From NCBI GenBank assembly GCA_028678635.1, contig JAJRDC010000024.1:1-5349 (forward strand): a DNA stretch of 5,349 nucleotides, written 5' to 3'. Within the stretch, counting starts at the first letter, position 1, and every line of letters starts with the position of its first letter. The position numbers and the translations under genes are program-made. This document shows, piece by piece, positions 1-5,234 of the stretch. The notes below the pieces were generated by a model. The model worked only from the letters and a program-made list of their open reading frames with translations, had not been told where the DNA came from and ran no database searches. Source of the DNA: Methanomicrobiales archaeon (lineage in GTDB: Archaea > Halobacteriota > Methanomicrobia > Methanomicrobiales > JACTUA01).

Positions 1-65
1 CCGCTGGCCTGGGTGGCCACGATCTGGCCGACGTTCCCGCACCCCATGAGGCCGATCCGGATCAT
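1..65 (-). CDS. N-terminus of an NAD(P)-dependent dehydrogenase, possibly L-aspartate dehydrogenase (partial, runs off window)
   Basis: Only the first 21 codons are present; the reading frame continues past base 1. The peptide reads MIRIGLMGCGNVGQIVATQA followed by Ser. A short beta strand (residues 2-7) is followed by GCGNVG (8-13), which fits the GxGxxG dinucleotide-binding turn of a Rossmann fold at the extreme N-terminus. A GCGN(I/V)G turn beginning within ten residues of the start is typical of archaeal L-aspartate dehydrogenase (NadX, first step of NAD synthesis from aspartate), but homoserine dehydrogenases and other oxidoreductases start in a similar way. The ATG at 65-63 is chosen because it gives the usual short lead-in to the fold and because a box A lies about 30 nt upstream; Met7 is a less likely start. 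The Rossmann call is firm for so short a piece; the enzyme identity is inference. Confidence 0.6.
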   Translation of the reverse strand, partial: MIRIGLMGCGNVGQIVATQAS

Positions 66-90
66 CTCACTGTACTCGAAGGCGATGCCC

Positions 91-99
91 GTTTTTAAG
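91..99 (-). promoter_or_regulatory. Candidate archaeal box A (TATA) for the Rossmann dehydrogenase gene
   Basis: The minus strand reads CTTAAAAAC, an A/T island in GC-rich surroundings. Its centre is about 30 nt upstream of the ATG at 65. Archaeal transcription usually starts about 25-27 nt downstream of the box A centre, which would place the start within a few bases of the ATG and predict a leaderless or nearly leaderless mRNA. The lack of a well-placed Shine-Dalgarno sequence before this ATG agrees with that. Confidence 0.5.
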
Positions 100-272
100 C
101 GTTATGCTCTTCTCCCCCCGAGGATGCTGCGGATCGGGCACAGATGAATGCTCCGGGGGCTGTCCGGTTTCCCGTCAACCTCTGACGACCAAGGGGACGC
201 TCCGGGGGGAAACCTGACGGCCTCCCCCCGCCGCGTGGACGTCCCCGCCCCTGCGGTGGATGAATGGATCAA

Positions 273-310
273 CGGTTTCTTGGATCTCTGCCACAGGCGG
301 TTTCTGGGAT
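273..310. repeat. Short direct repeat, 13 nt with 25-nt period
   Basis: CGGTTTCTTGGAT at 273-285 recurs as CGGTTTCTGGGAT at 298-310, with 12 of 13 positions identical. There are only two copies, so this is not a CRISPR array. It ends six bases before the hairpin at 316-341. Confidence 0.55.
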
Positions 311-315
311 ATGGT

Positions 316-341
316 ACGGGAGGGGGCGCTGCCCCTCCCGT
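316..341. repeat. Perfect 10-bp inverted repeat (hairpin)
   Basis: ACGGGAGGGG (316-325) and CCCCTCCCGT (332-341) are exact reverse complements around a 6-nt loop. The stem is GC-rich and would be stable in RNA on either strand. It is followed on the plus strand by a C-rich stretch, not a T run, so it does not look like a classical intrinsic terminator. It could be a structural element of an unrecognised RNA. Confidence 0.6.
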
Positions 342-602
342 TCCCTCCCCCCATGAGGATATCTCGCCAGTCCGGGTAGCGGGAAAGAGAGATCACCGGT
401 TCCCGGAACACCGGCGGGGGGAGCCTACGCGGCGGGGGGCGGAGCCTCGGCGGAGCCCCCGAGAGCATCCCAGTAATACACTCACGCATGACACCGCCAT
501 GCATCGATGAATGAATACTTCCGGATGCCAGCGGAAGATGGATCCGGTTGCCCGGACGCTTCCAGAAAAAAGATGCATGGGGAAGGTGCATTCTACAGAG
601 GG

Positions 603-1073
603 ATGGCGTTCGTCTGCGCCCGGTGCGGGAGCTGCTGCAGGTACCTGGGGGACTACCTGGTGATCGAGCGGGAGACGGCCCCGTTCGAGTTTGACTGCTG
701 TGCGGTATCCACCGGGACGGAATTCCGGGCCAGGATCGACGACGACAAGCGGGACCTTTTCCTGGACCGGAGTTTCCCCGCGGCACATCCCGATGACTGT
801 CCCTTCCTCCGGCCGGACGGCGAGCACGTGGTCTGTACCATCCATGAAACCCGCCCCTCGCAGTGCCGAAAATACCGGTGCGTGATCCTGCGGATCTCCC
901 GGTCCGGGGGAGGGGAGATCGGCCGCGTTCACGGCACCTTCGGACTTTTTTCTGACGATCCCGATCTCCGGGTGGCGTGGGACGAGGCGCTGCGGGTGGT
1001 TCCCCTCGCGGCGCCGGATGCAGAGGAGCAGCTGCAGCGGTTCCTGGAAAAACGGGGATTCCGCGTCAGGTGA
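603..1073 (+). CDS. YkgJ-family Cys-cluster protein (putative zinc/iron-binding)
   Basis: This 156-aa soluble protein carries the Cys pattern of the YkgJ/UPF0153 family. The N-terminal knuckle is CARCGSCC (C5, C8, C11, C12). It is followed by C32-C33, then CPFL (C66), C78-x2-H81, RP (84-85), C88 and C93 in CRKYRC. Family members are thought to chelate a metal or an Fe-S cluster, but their biochemical role is not established. The start at 603 places the first CxxC five residues in, as is usual for the family; it has AGAGGG directly before it. Upstream in-frame ATGs at 507, 525 and 573 would add up to 32 residues that look unlike protein. An A-rich stretch at about 566-573 might serve as box A. 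The gene converges on cbiM with only 24 nt between the stop codons. Its substrate is unknown; proximity to a metal transporter is suggestive, but the genes are on opposite strands. Confidence 0.85.
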   Translation: MAFVCARCGSCCRYLGDYLVIERETAPFEFDCCAVSTGTEFRARIDDDKRDLFLDRSFPAAHPDDCPFLRPDGEHVVCTIHETRPSQCRKYRCVILRISRSGGGEIGRVHGTFGLFSDDPDLRVAWDEALRVVPLAAPDAEEQLQRFLEKRGFRVR

Positions 1074-1097
1074 GGAAAGGATCCGGACGAAGGCGCA

Positions 1098-1748
1098 TCA
1101 GGGTCCGGTCTCCCCCAGGAGTGCGGGCCGGGCCCGGGCTATGAACGCGACCATGAGTGCCGTCACCATGGCCTCGACCACCGCCACGACCATGTTCACG
1201 AGGACCACGAGGGAGAGGCCTGCAAGGAGCGACGAGCCCTCCTGGCTGACGCCCTGGATACCGGAGACCATGATGATCCCAACCATCGCGGCATTGCCCA
1301 CGGCAAGGGCCGCGAAGGTGGCGATCCCTGCCCGTACCCCGGGGGAGGTCCCGGCACGTCGCAGGCCGGTGAAAAGGAGCGCTGCCACCGCCACCTCTGC
1401 CATGTTCACCAGGGTATTGGCACCGATCATCCCCCAGCCGCCATGACCGAGGCCGGCCGAGAGAAGGTTCACGAGAAAGACGATGATCCCGCCGATGACC
1501 GGTCCTGCCAGGATCCCGATGAGCGGTGTCAGGTTCAGGTGGATCCCGCCGAAGAGGGGGAGCTCGATCTGGAAGAACGCGAACGCTGCCGCGGTGCAGA
1601 GAGCGGCCACCGTGATCTCCCGGGACGGGAGTCTTTCGGCCCTCCTGAGCAGGAGGAGGCAGGCCAGGAGCAGGACCAGTGCCACTGCCCACCAGAGGAG
1701 GGTGAAGGAAAGAGGGAAGGCCCCGTCCTGGAGGTGGATGTGGGCCAT
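1098..1748 (-). CDS. cbiM: CbiM/NikM-type S-component of a cobalt/nickel ECF transporter
   Basis: This 216-aa integral membrane protein has about six or seven hydrophobic segments (roughly 13-35, 45-63, 74-97, 108-127, 138-162, 173-203). It is the substrate-specific component that captures Co2+ or Ni2+ for uptake with CbiQ and CbiO. Family marks are the N-terminal MAHIHLQDG, GGIHLNLTPLIGILAGPVIGG (68-87) with H70, and the block GHGGWGMIGANTLVNMAE (101-118). In canonical members the N-terminus is MHIxDG, and the amino terminus, His2 and a loop His bind the metal. Here an Ala is inserted between Met and His and a second His follows (H3, H5); H70 is the likely loop ligand. The ATG at 1748 has GGTGA 3 nt upstream and a GGAGG-containing stretch further up. 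It is the last gene of the operon, 76 nt after cbiO. No CbiN/NikN gene is present. Family is certain; whether the metal is Co or Ni is not. Confidence 0.93.
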   Translation of the reverse strand: MAHIHLQDGAFPLSFTLLWWAVALVLLLACLLLLRRAERLPSREITVAALCTAAAFAFFQIELPLFGGIHLNLTPLIGILAGPVIGGIIVFLVNLLSAGLGHGGWGMIGANTLVNMAEVAVAALLFTGLRRAGTSPGVRAGIATFAALAVGNAAMVGIIMVSGIQGVSQEGSSLLAGLSLVVLVNMVVAVVEAMVTALMVAFIARARPALLGETGP

Positions 1749-1759
1749 GGCTCACCCCA

Positions 1760-1778
1760 CCTCCCGGCGGCAGGGAGG
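1760..1778 (-). promoter_or_regulatory. Hairpin covering the upstream ribosome-binding stretch of cbiM
   Basis: On the minus strand CCTCCC (1778-1773) can pair with GGGAGG (1765-1760) around a 7-nt loop. The 3' arm contains GGAGG, a Shine-Dalgarno-like sequence about 11 nt before the cbiM ATG; a second one, GGTGA, lies between the hairpin and the ATG and remains free. The hairpin could modulate translation of cbiM relative to cbiQO, or it may be a chance product of the GC-rich spacer. Confidence 0.3.
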
Positions 1779-1813
1779 GACCGGGATCCGGATCACGGAA
1801 CCTGTAGTACAGA

Positions 1814-1838
1814 TCATGTTGGCATCACCCCAACTTTT
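1814..1838. promoter_or_regulatory. Candidate second metalloregulator site at the cbiO-cbiM junction
   Basis: CAACTTTT (1831-1838) is identical to the right arm of the palindrome at 4069-4093. GTTG lies exactly 9 nt before it (1818-1821), as in that palindrome. Across both 8-nt arms, 13 of 16 positions match. The site spans the cbiO stop codon and lies 66-90 nt upstream of the cbiM ATG. Part of the sequence is constrained by the last codons of cbiO (Lys-Lys-Leu-Gly-stop), so chance cannot be excluded. No clear box A was found between it and cbiM. Confidence 0.35.
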
Positions 1839-2757
1839 TCCCGGCCGGGGGGGTTTCCCCCTCCCGGGAGAAGACGGGTAACCGGCTGATCTCCTCAAGT
1901 GTCAGCGGACGGTCCGTGGTCTCGATCCCGTACCTCTCGCAGAGATCGCGGAAGAACTGCACGGGCGCCGGTTCCAGGAGCCCAGCCTCCCTGAGGAGAT
2001 CCCGGTTGTAGAAGATCTCCCGCGGATTCCCGTCCGCGATGAGGGATCCCCCCTTGACCAGGCAGACCCGGTCGGCCAGCCGGGATGCCAGGTCAAGGTC
2101 GTGGGTGGCGAGGACCACGCTCTTCCCCCGGCGATCCCGGAGATCCCGGATGATCCCCTCGATGATGGCACCGTGGACCGGGTCCAGGTCTGACGTGGGC
2201 TCGTCAAAGGCAATGATCAGGGGATCCATGGCCAGGATCCCGGCGATGGCCACCAGCCGTTTCTGCCCGCCGCTCAGGTACGCGGGCATCTTCGTTTCCA
2301 GGTCGGAGGCTCCCACCGCTGCCAGGGCATCCCGGGCCCTGCGGGCTGCCTGGTCCGGCGGGAGGCCCAGGTTCAGGGGCCCGAACATCACGTCATCCAG
2401 GACGGTGGGGGCAAAGAGCTGGTCGTCGGACCGCTGGAAGACCACCCCGACGAGGCGCCAGAGCTCCGGGCCCTCCTTCGCCCCGGTCTCCTTCCCGAGA
2501 ACCGTGACCCTGCCGGAAGAGGGCGTGAGGAGGCCGTTCAGATGCTCGATGAGGGTGGATTTGCCGGCGCCGTTCGGTCCGCAGAGCGCGATGATCTCCC
2601 CCTCGTAGACCCGGAAGCACAGCTCATGGATGCCCCTGGTGCCATCGGGGTAGACGTGGCTGGCACAGTCCACGTGGAGCAGTTCCCCGCGCTCCGGCCG
2701 GGCCGGGGGACAGTGCGGGATGCCCTCTCCGGGTCCCCCCGGTACGGATCCGGTCAT
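1825..2757 (-). CDS. cbiO: CbiO-type ATPase of the cobalt/nickel ECF transporter
   Basis: This 310-aa cytoplasmic ABC ATPase powers metal uptake through CbiQ and CbiM. All nucleotide-binding motifs are intact: Walker A GPNGAGKST (60-68), Q-loop Gln at 108 in VVFQRSDDQLF, signature LSGGQ (161-165), Walker B LIIAFDEPTSDLD (180-192) with catalytic E186, and switch His219 in ATHD. The FQxxDDQLF stretch is typical of the CbiO/EcfA group. After the ATPase core, about 70 residues form the C-terminal extension common in CbiO proteins. About 25 N-terminal residues rich in Pro and Gly precede the first beta strand. The ATG at 2757 is preferred because it overlaps the cbiQ stop as ATGA and has GGGGAGG about 8 nt upstream, pointing to translational coupling. 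A longer in-frame start at 2808 would lie well inside cbiQ. There is one ATPase gene, so a CbiO homodimer is expected. Confidence 0.95.
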   Translation of the reverse strand: MTGSVPGGPGEGIPHCPPARPERGELLHVDCASHVYPDGTRGIHELCFRVYEGEIIALCGPNGAGKSTLIEHLNGLLTPSSGRVTVLGKETGAKEGPELWRLVGVVFQRSDDQLFAPTVLDDVMFGPLNLGLPPDQAARRARDALAAVGASDLETKMPAYLSGGQKRLVAIAGILAMDPLIIAFDEPTSDLDPVHGAIIEGIIRDLRDRRGKSVVLATHDLDLASRLADRVCLVKGGSLIADGNPREIFYNRDLLREAGLLEPAPVQFFRDLCERYGIETTDRPLTLEEISRLPVFSREGETPPAGKKLG

Positions 2758-3572
2758 GGCCCTGTCCTCCCCAGGGTGACGGCAAGGAGAAGGATCCCGA
2801 ATGCCCATGCGCCCATGAGGACCAGGGCATCGCGGGTCCCCGGCCGTCTCAGCCGTGTTCCCGTGGAGAGCGACCCGGTGTACCCCCGGCTCTCCATGGC
2901 CTTCCCGATCCGCTCTGCACGGTCATAGGACCGGAGGAAGACGAGGGCCCCGGCATCGGCAAAGATCCGGGTCTGCCGTGCCGCGCCGGAGAGGAGGCTG
3001 CCCCCCCGGGACCAGAGGGCCTTCTGCATCGATCGGACCATGCCAAGGGTGATGAAGATGAACCGGTAGGCCAGGAGGAGGATCTGGTCGGCAGGATAGG
3101 GGAGGAGCGCATCGATAAGCGCGGCGAGATCCGCGTACCGTGTGGAGGCGAGGACCGCCAGGGTGGCGGTGAAGGAGGCAAGGGCCCTGAGAAGAAGGGA
3201 GACGGCCAGGGAGACACCCTGGTCGGTGAGGGTGAGGGTGAACCCCCCCAGCGGGATCACAAGGATCGGTGTACCGGGTTCACCCCAGATGAAGAGGAGG
3301 ACCAGGGAGAGGACCGCGAGGGCGGGGAGGAGGGACCAGGCCAGGAGCTGCCGGAGTGAGAGCCCTGCCGAGAGGGCGAACGCCAGGGTGACCAGGTACA
3401 GGAGGGCGAGGAGGGGGGAAGCGGGCATGACGATGACCAGCACCACGACCTCGGCGAGAAGGAGCACCCTGGTCCACGGCGAAAGGCGCGAGAGGAAGGA
3501 GGTGTGGTGCTCGGCCGTCCAGGTGATGAGATCCGGGTCCGGCAGGTGGTCGCCGGTCCACGACCTGCTCAC
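2754..3572 (-). CDS. cbiQ: CbiQ/EcfT-type transmembrane coupling protein of the cobalt/nickel ECF transporter
   Basis: This 272-aa membrane protein connects the CbiO ATPases to the CbiM S-component. Hydrophobic segments lie at about 36-50, 52-70, 75-97, 118-144, 162-180 and 246-267. Between the last two is a cytoplasmic helical region carrying two SRG tripeptides, S188-R189-G190 in KALWSRGG and S228-R229-G230 in AMESRGYTG. These match the paired xRG coupling motifs of EcfT proteins that dock into the ATPase grooves. The start is GTG at 3572, preceded by GGGGGAGGGGG about 5 nt upstream. It follows the regulator gene after 37 nt and overlaps cbiO by 4 nt. An alternative ATG lies only deep inside the protein, so the GTG start is favoured. 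Confidence 0.92.
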   Translation of the reverse strand: MSRSWTGDHLPDPDLITWTAEHHTSFLSRLSPWTRVLLLAEVVVLVIVMPASPLLALLYLVTLAFALSAGLSLRQLLAWSLLPALAVLSLVLLFIWGEPGTPILVIPLGGFTLTLTDQGVSLAVSLLLRALASFTATLAVLASTRYADLAALIDALLPYPADQILLLAYRFIFITLGMVRSMQKALWSRGGSLLSGAARQTRIFADAGALVFLRSYDRAERIGKAMESRGYTGSLSTGTRLRRPGTRDALVLMGAWAFGILLLAVTLGRTGP

Positions 3573-3609
3573 GGGATCCCCCTCCCCCGGGCCGAATGAA
3601 CCGGGAACC

Positions 3610-4041
3610 TCATTCCCCCTCCGGGCAGCAGTCGTGGTCGCGGGAGATCTCGCCGCAGACGCCCATCACCGGGTGTCCCATGGAGGCACAGATCCGGTCC
3701 ACCGCGTCCCGGGATACATAATCCTCGAACCGGGATGCCTCCCTGCAGGCATCGTCAGGAGTGAACCCGTAATGGGAGAGAAGCAGACCCAGGATCCGGT
3801 GCCTGCGGAGCAGGAACCGTGCGTACCTGATCCCCTCCCCGGTCAGTTCCACCCCGCCGTAAGGCCGGTGGGAGAGGTAGCCCCGGGCGGTCAGGTCTGC
3901 GATGGACTTTGTCACCGTGGAAGGGTCCACCCGGAACTCATCCGAGAGTTCTCCAACCTTCGCGTGGCCGCCCCGTTTCAGGAGCGAGATCAGGTACCGG
4001 GACTTGGCCGGGGGGAGCTCCAGGCCGTCAATCTCCTGCAT
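3610..4041 (-). CDS. DtxR/MntR-like metal-dependent transcriptional regulator, probable sensor for the Co/Ni transporter operon
   Basis: This 143-aa protein has an N-terminal winged helix (about 8-72; recognition helix in DEFRVDPSTVTKSIADLTARGYL, wing GGVELTGEG). A DtxR-type dimerisation and metal-binding domain follows (RRHRILGLLLSHYG 79-92, EASRFEDYVSRDAVDRI 101-117, GHPVMGVCGE 122-131). There is no C-terminal SH3-like domain. Compared with DtxR, the His of RRHR (H81) and one Glu (E106) are kept, but the Cys and His of the CxxEH motif are replaced by Ser103 and Asp107, and no Met or Asp ligand is apparent near the N-terminus. The C-terminus is rich in Cys and His (C118, H123, C129, H136, C138, C139), so a different coordination set is likely. 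The ATG at 4041 fits the family start and lies 29 nt from a box A, predicting a leaderless mRNA. First gene of the cbiQOM unit, which implies autoregulation. The ligand assignment rests on alignment by eye. Confidence 0.82.
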   Translation of the reverse strand: MQEIDGLELPPAKSRYLISLLKRGGHAKVGELSDEFRVDPSTVTKSIADLTARGYLSHRPYGGVELTGEGIRYARFLLRRHRILGLLLSHYGFTPDDACREASRFEDYVSRDAVDRICASMGHPVMGVCGEISRDHDCCPEGE

Positions 4042-4065
4042 GCAGGGGTATCGGCACGCCGGCCA

Positions 4066-4074
4066 GATAAAAGT
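4066..4074 (-). promoter_or_regulatory. Candidate box A of the regulator-cbiQOM operon
   Basis: The minus strand reads ACTTTTATC, centred about 29 nt upstream of the ATG at 4041. The predicted transcription start is thus next to the start codon. Six bases of it (4069-4074) lie within the left arm of the palindrome at 4069-4093, so a protein bound there should block TBP. Confidence 0.6.
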
Positions 4075-4093
4075 TGCCCCATAGCCAACTTTT
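4069..4093. promoter_or_regulatory. Perfect 8-bp palindrome, probable operator of the DtxR-like regulator
   Basis: AAAAGTTG (4069-4076) and CAACTTTT (4086-4093) are exact reverse complements separated by 9 nt. The 25-bp span is typical for a site bound by DtxR-type dimers. It lies in the 113-nt gap between the divergent regulator operon and the 173-aa gene, and overlaps the box A of the former. Repression of the operon at high metal is the natural reading. Whether it also controls the plus-strand gene is open; it lies about 62 nt before that ATG. Confidence 0.6.
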
Positions 4094-4154
4094 TGCTCCC
4101 CGGGGGAACGATAGGTATTCATGGGCCGGCGTGGATGTACCGGGGGAGTGGCCC

Positions 4155-4676
4155 ATGGACGATATCGAGAAGGGATTTGATCAGCTCCTGGAGATGGTGG
4201 AGGAGATGAACCGCAAGAATATTCCGCTCCTCGGCGAGGTGAGGGAGAAGGCGGCAGCGCTCCTCGCAAAGATGGGGAAGACCACGGTGCCGGTGGTTCA
4301 GCGGATAGGGATGACCATGGTGGACCGGGCCAAACTGGACGGAAAGGGGGAGCCCTACGATGCCCAGTACCACCCCCGGAAAATGATCGTCCTGGGGAAG
4401 TCCGAGCCCGCTCCCTACCGCCCCGACGATCCCGGGAAGAAGGTGACGGACCAGTTCTGCGTCCTCTCCGAGGATGGGAACTTCTATGAGATCATGTACA
4501 GCACCGACGGGATGTTCCTGGACTCGTACTTAAATCCCCTCACGCCGGAGCAGGTGCTGGACATCTACGGTCTGGAGGTCATGTTCATGCTCTACCGGGC
4601 CATGAGGGACTACCTGGAGGACCAGAAGGACCTGGTGGATGCCCTGGGTCGGGTGCTTGACTACATCAAGACGTGA
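4155..4676 (+). CDS. Conserved-looking protein of unknown function, 173 aa, divergent from the metal-transport operon
   Basis: I do not recognise this protein. It appears soluble, without signal peptide or membrane helix. The first 60 residues are charged and helical (MDDIEKGFDQLLEMVEEMNR, then EVREKAAALLAKMG). A central part contains several Pro, Tyr and Asp residues (67-100), followed by a likely beta hairpin, FCVLSEDGNFYEIMYSTDGMF (101-121). The C-terminus is a long amphipathic helix (about 131-172, EQVLDIYGLEVMFMLYRAMRDYL). It has a single Cys (C102). The ATG at 4155 has GGGGGAG about 6 nt upstream; extension to an earlier ATG at 4074 would run through the operator palindrome and is rejected. 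Base composition and the clean reading frame support a real gene. A weak box A may lie around 4109-4119 (GATAGGTATTC). The shared control region suggests, but does not show, a link to metal supply. Confidence 0.8.
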   Translation: MDDIEKGFDQLLEMVEEMNRKNIPLLGEVREKAAALLAKMGKTTVPVVQRIGMTMVDRAKLDGKGEPYDAQYHPRKMIVLGKSEPAPYRPDDPGKKVTDQFCVLSEDGNFYEIMYSTDGMFLDSYLNPLTPEQVLDIYGLEVMFMLYRAMRDYLEDQKDLVDALGRVLDYIKT

Positions 4677-4740
4677 AACGGCCCATGGGGATTCAGAGGT
4701 TTCCCCGCGCCCCCCCGCACCCCCGGGTGTGCACATCCCG

Positions 4741-5205
4741 TTATTTCCAGCCGAAGAGGGGGATCATAGGCTTTAACAGGTCCTCATCGCCCTCTCCTGT
4801 CGCCGAGAGGATGACGGTCCGGGAGTACTGTTTCCCGGCCTCGTTCTGGAAGGTGATGGCCGCCTTGGCCTCGCTAATCATATGGGGCATTGCGAGGGTG
4901 GCAGTCTCTTCCGGTGCCAGCGGGGGAATATCGAACTCCATGTCCATGGGTACCAGGGCCAGATGGATCGCGACGGCCTTTGCATTCCCCCGGTTCCGGA
5001 CCATGATCCCCTTTGCATCATTCTGGAGCCGGCACGTGACATCGGGAAAACCCTGGGTCTCCCGCATGATCTGCAGGGAGAAGAGGATTACGATAAGAAA
5101 CACGAAGAGCATCAGGGCATAAAAGATGCCCTCCGGGACGATGACGGCGATGAGGACGCACACCAATAAGCCCGCGGCAAGGATCCATTTCTGGGTCTTA
5201 TCCAC
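4741..5205 (-). CDS. Small membrane protein with two N-terminal helices and a beta-rich soluble domain
   Basis: This 154-aa protein is of unknown function. Two hydrophobic segments (about 7-23 and 26-46) form a hairpin in the membrane with a short VPEG turn. Residues 50-154 look like a single beta-sandwich domain: the strands VTCRLQND, GIMVRNRGNAKAVAIHLAL, LAPEETATLAMPH and AAITFQNEAGKQYSRTVILSA resemble Ig/CARDB-like modules by pattern only. The C-terminus ends in PMIPLFGWK. With both ends on one side of the membrane, the domain is probably cytoplasmic, but topology is not settled. The GTG at 5205 is preferred, with GGGGTGA about 5 nt upstream; GTG at 5214 would add three residues. A longer frame beginning with ATG at 5289 reads through the tRNA gene and is rejected. 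It converges on the 173-aa gene with a 64-nt gap. Confidence 0.75.
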   Translation of the reverse strand: MDKTQKWILAAGLLVCVLIAVIVPEGIFYALMLFVFLIVILFSLQIMRETQGFPDVTCRLQNDAKGIMVRNRGNAKAVAIHLALVPMDMEFDIPPLAPEETATLAMPHMISEAKAAITFQNEAGKQYSRTVILSATGEGDEDLLKPMIPLFGWK

Positions 5206-5234
5206 GCCTGTCACCCCGAGAGGACGGAAGAATA

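Larger units (their letters stand above)
66..602. other. 537-nt intergenic region without a convincing gene, containing several repeats
   Basis: Open frames exist on both strands here, but their translations are rich in Pro, Arg, Gly and Ser, lack the clean codon character of the neighbouring genes, and resemble no family I know. Apart from the box A at 91-99, the region holds these elements: an 8-bp inverted repeat GGTTTCCC (166-173) / GGGAAACC (207-214); inside it a small hairpin CGTCA (173-177) / TGACG (183-187); a 10-nt direct repeat GCTCCGGGGG at 150-159 and 199-208; a 13-nt direct repeat at 273-285 and 298-310 with one mismatch; a 10-bp hairpin at 316-341; and a G-rich imperfect repeat at 412-460. 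The region may hold a non-coding RNA, regulatory DNA or decayed sequence; I cannot tell which. No known RNA family (SRP RNA, RNase P, C/D box) could be recognised. Confidence 0.5.

Noticed and set aside
142..217. Possible C/D box small RNA (GATGA near 143 and CTGA at 182-185 and 214-217)
   Set aside because: The C box matches poorly, and the C-to-D' distance of about 35 nt is far from the usual archaeal spacing; such short motifs arise often by chance.
273..310. CRISPR-like repeat
   Set aside because: There are only two 13-nt copies with a 12-nt spacer; no array, leader or cas gene is present.
148..510. A 120-codon open frame on the plus strand
   Set aside because: Its translation is low-complexity (Pro, Arg, Gly), has no recognisable domain or ribosome binding site, and spans the hairpin and repeats; it looks like a GC-rich chance frame.
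175..932. Long minus-strand open frames opposite the YkgJ gene and its upstream region
   Set aside because: They are antisense to a gene with a clear Cys-cluster pattern, and their translations are Arg/Pro-rich without family features.
4042..4269. N-terminal extension of the DtxR-like regulator to an ATG at 4269
   Set aside because: The extension would run through the box A, the operator palindrome and the divergent gene's start, and its translation is Pro/Ser-rich and unlike the family.
4687..4735. Bidirectional terminator between the convergent genes
   Set aside because: Only weak 5-bp stems (4687-4706; CACCC/GGGTG near 4719-4729) and no T run were found; there is not enough support for a call.
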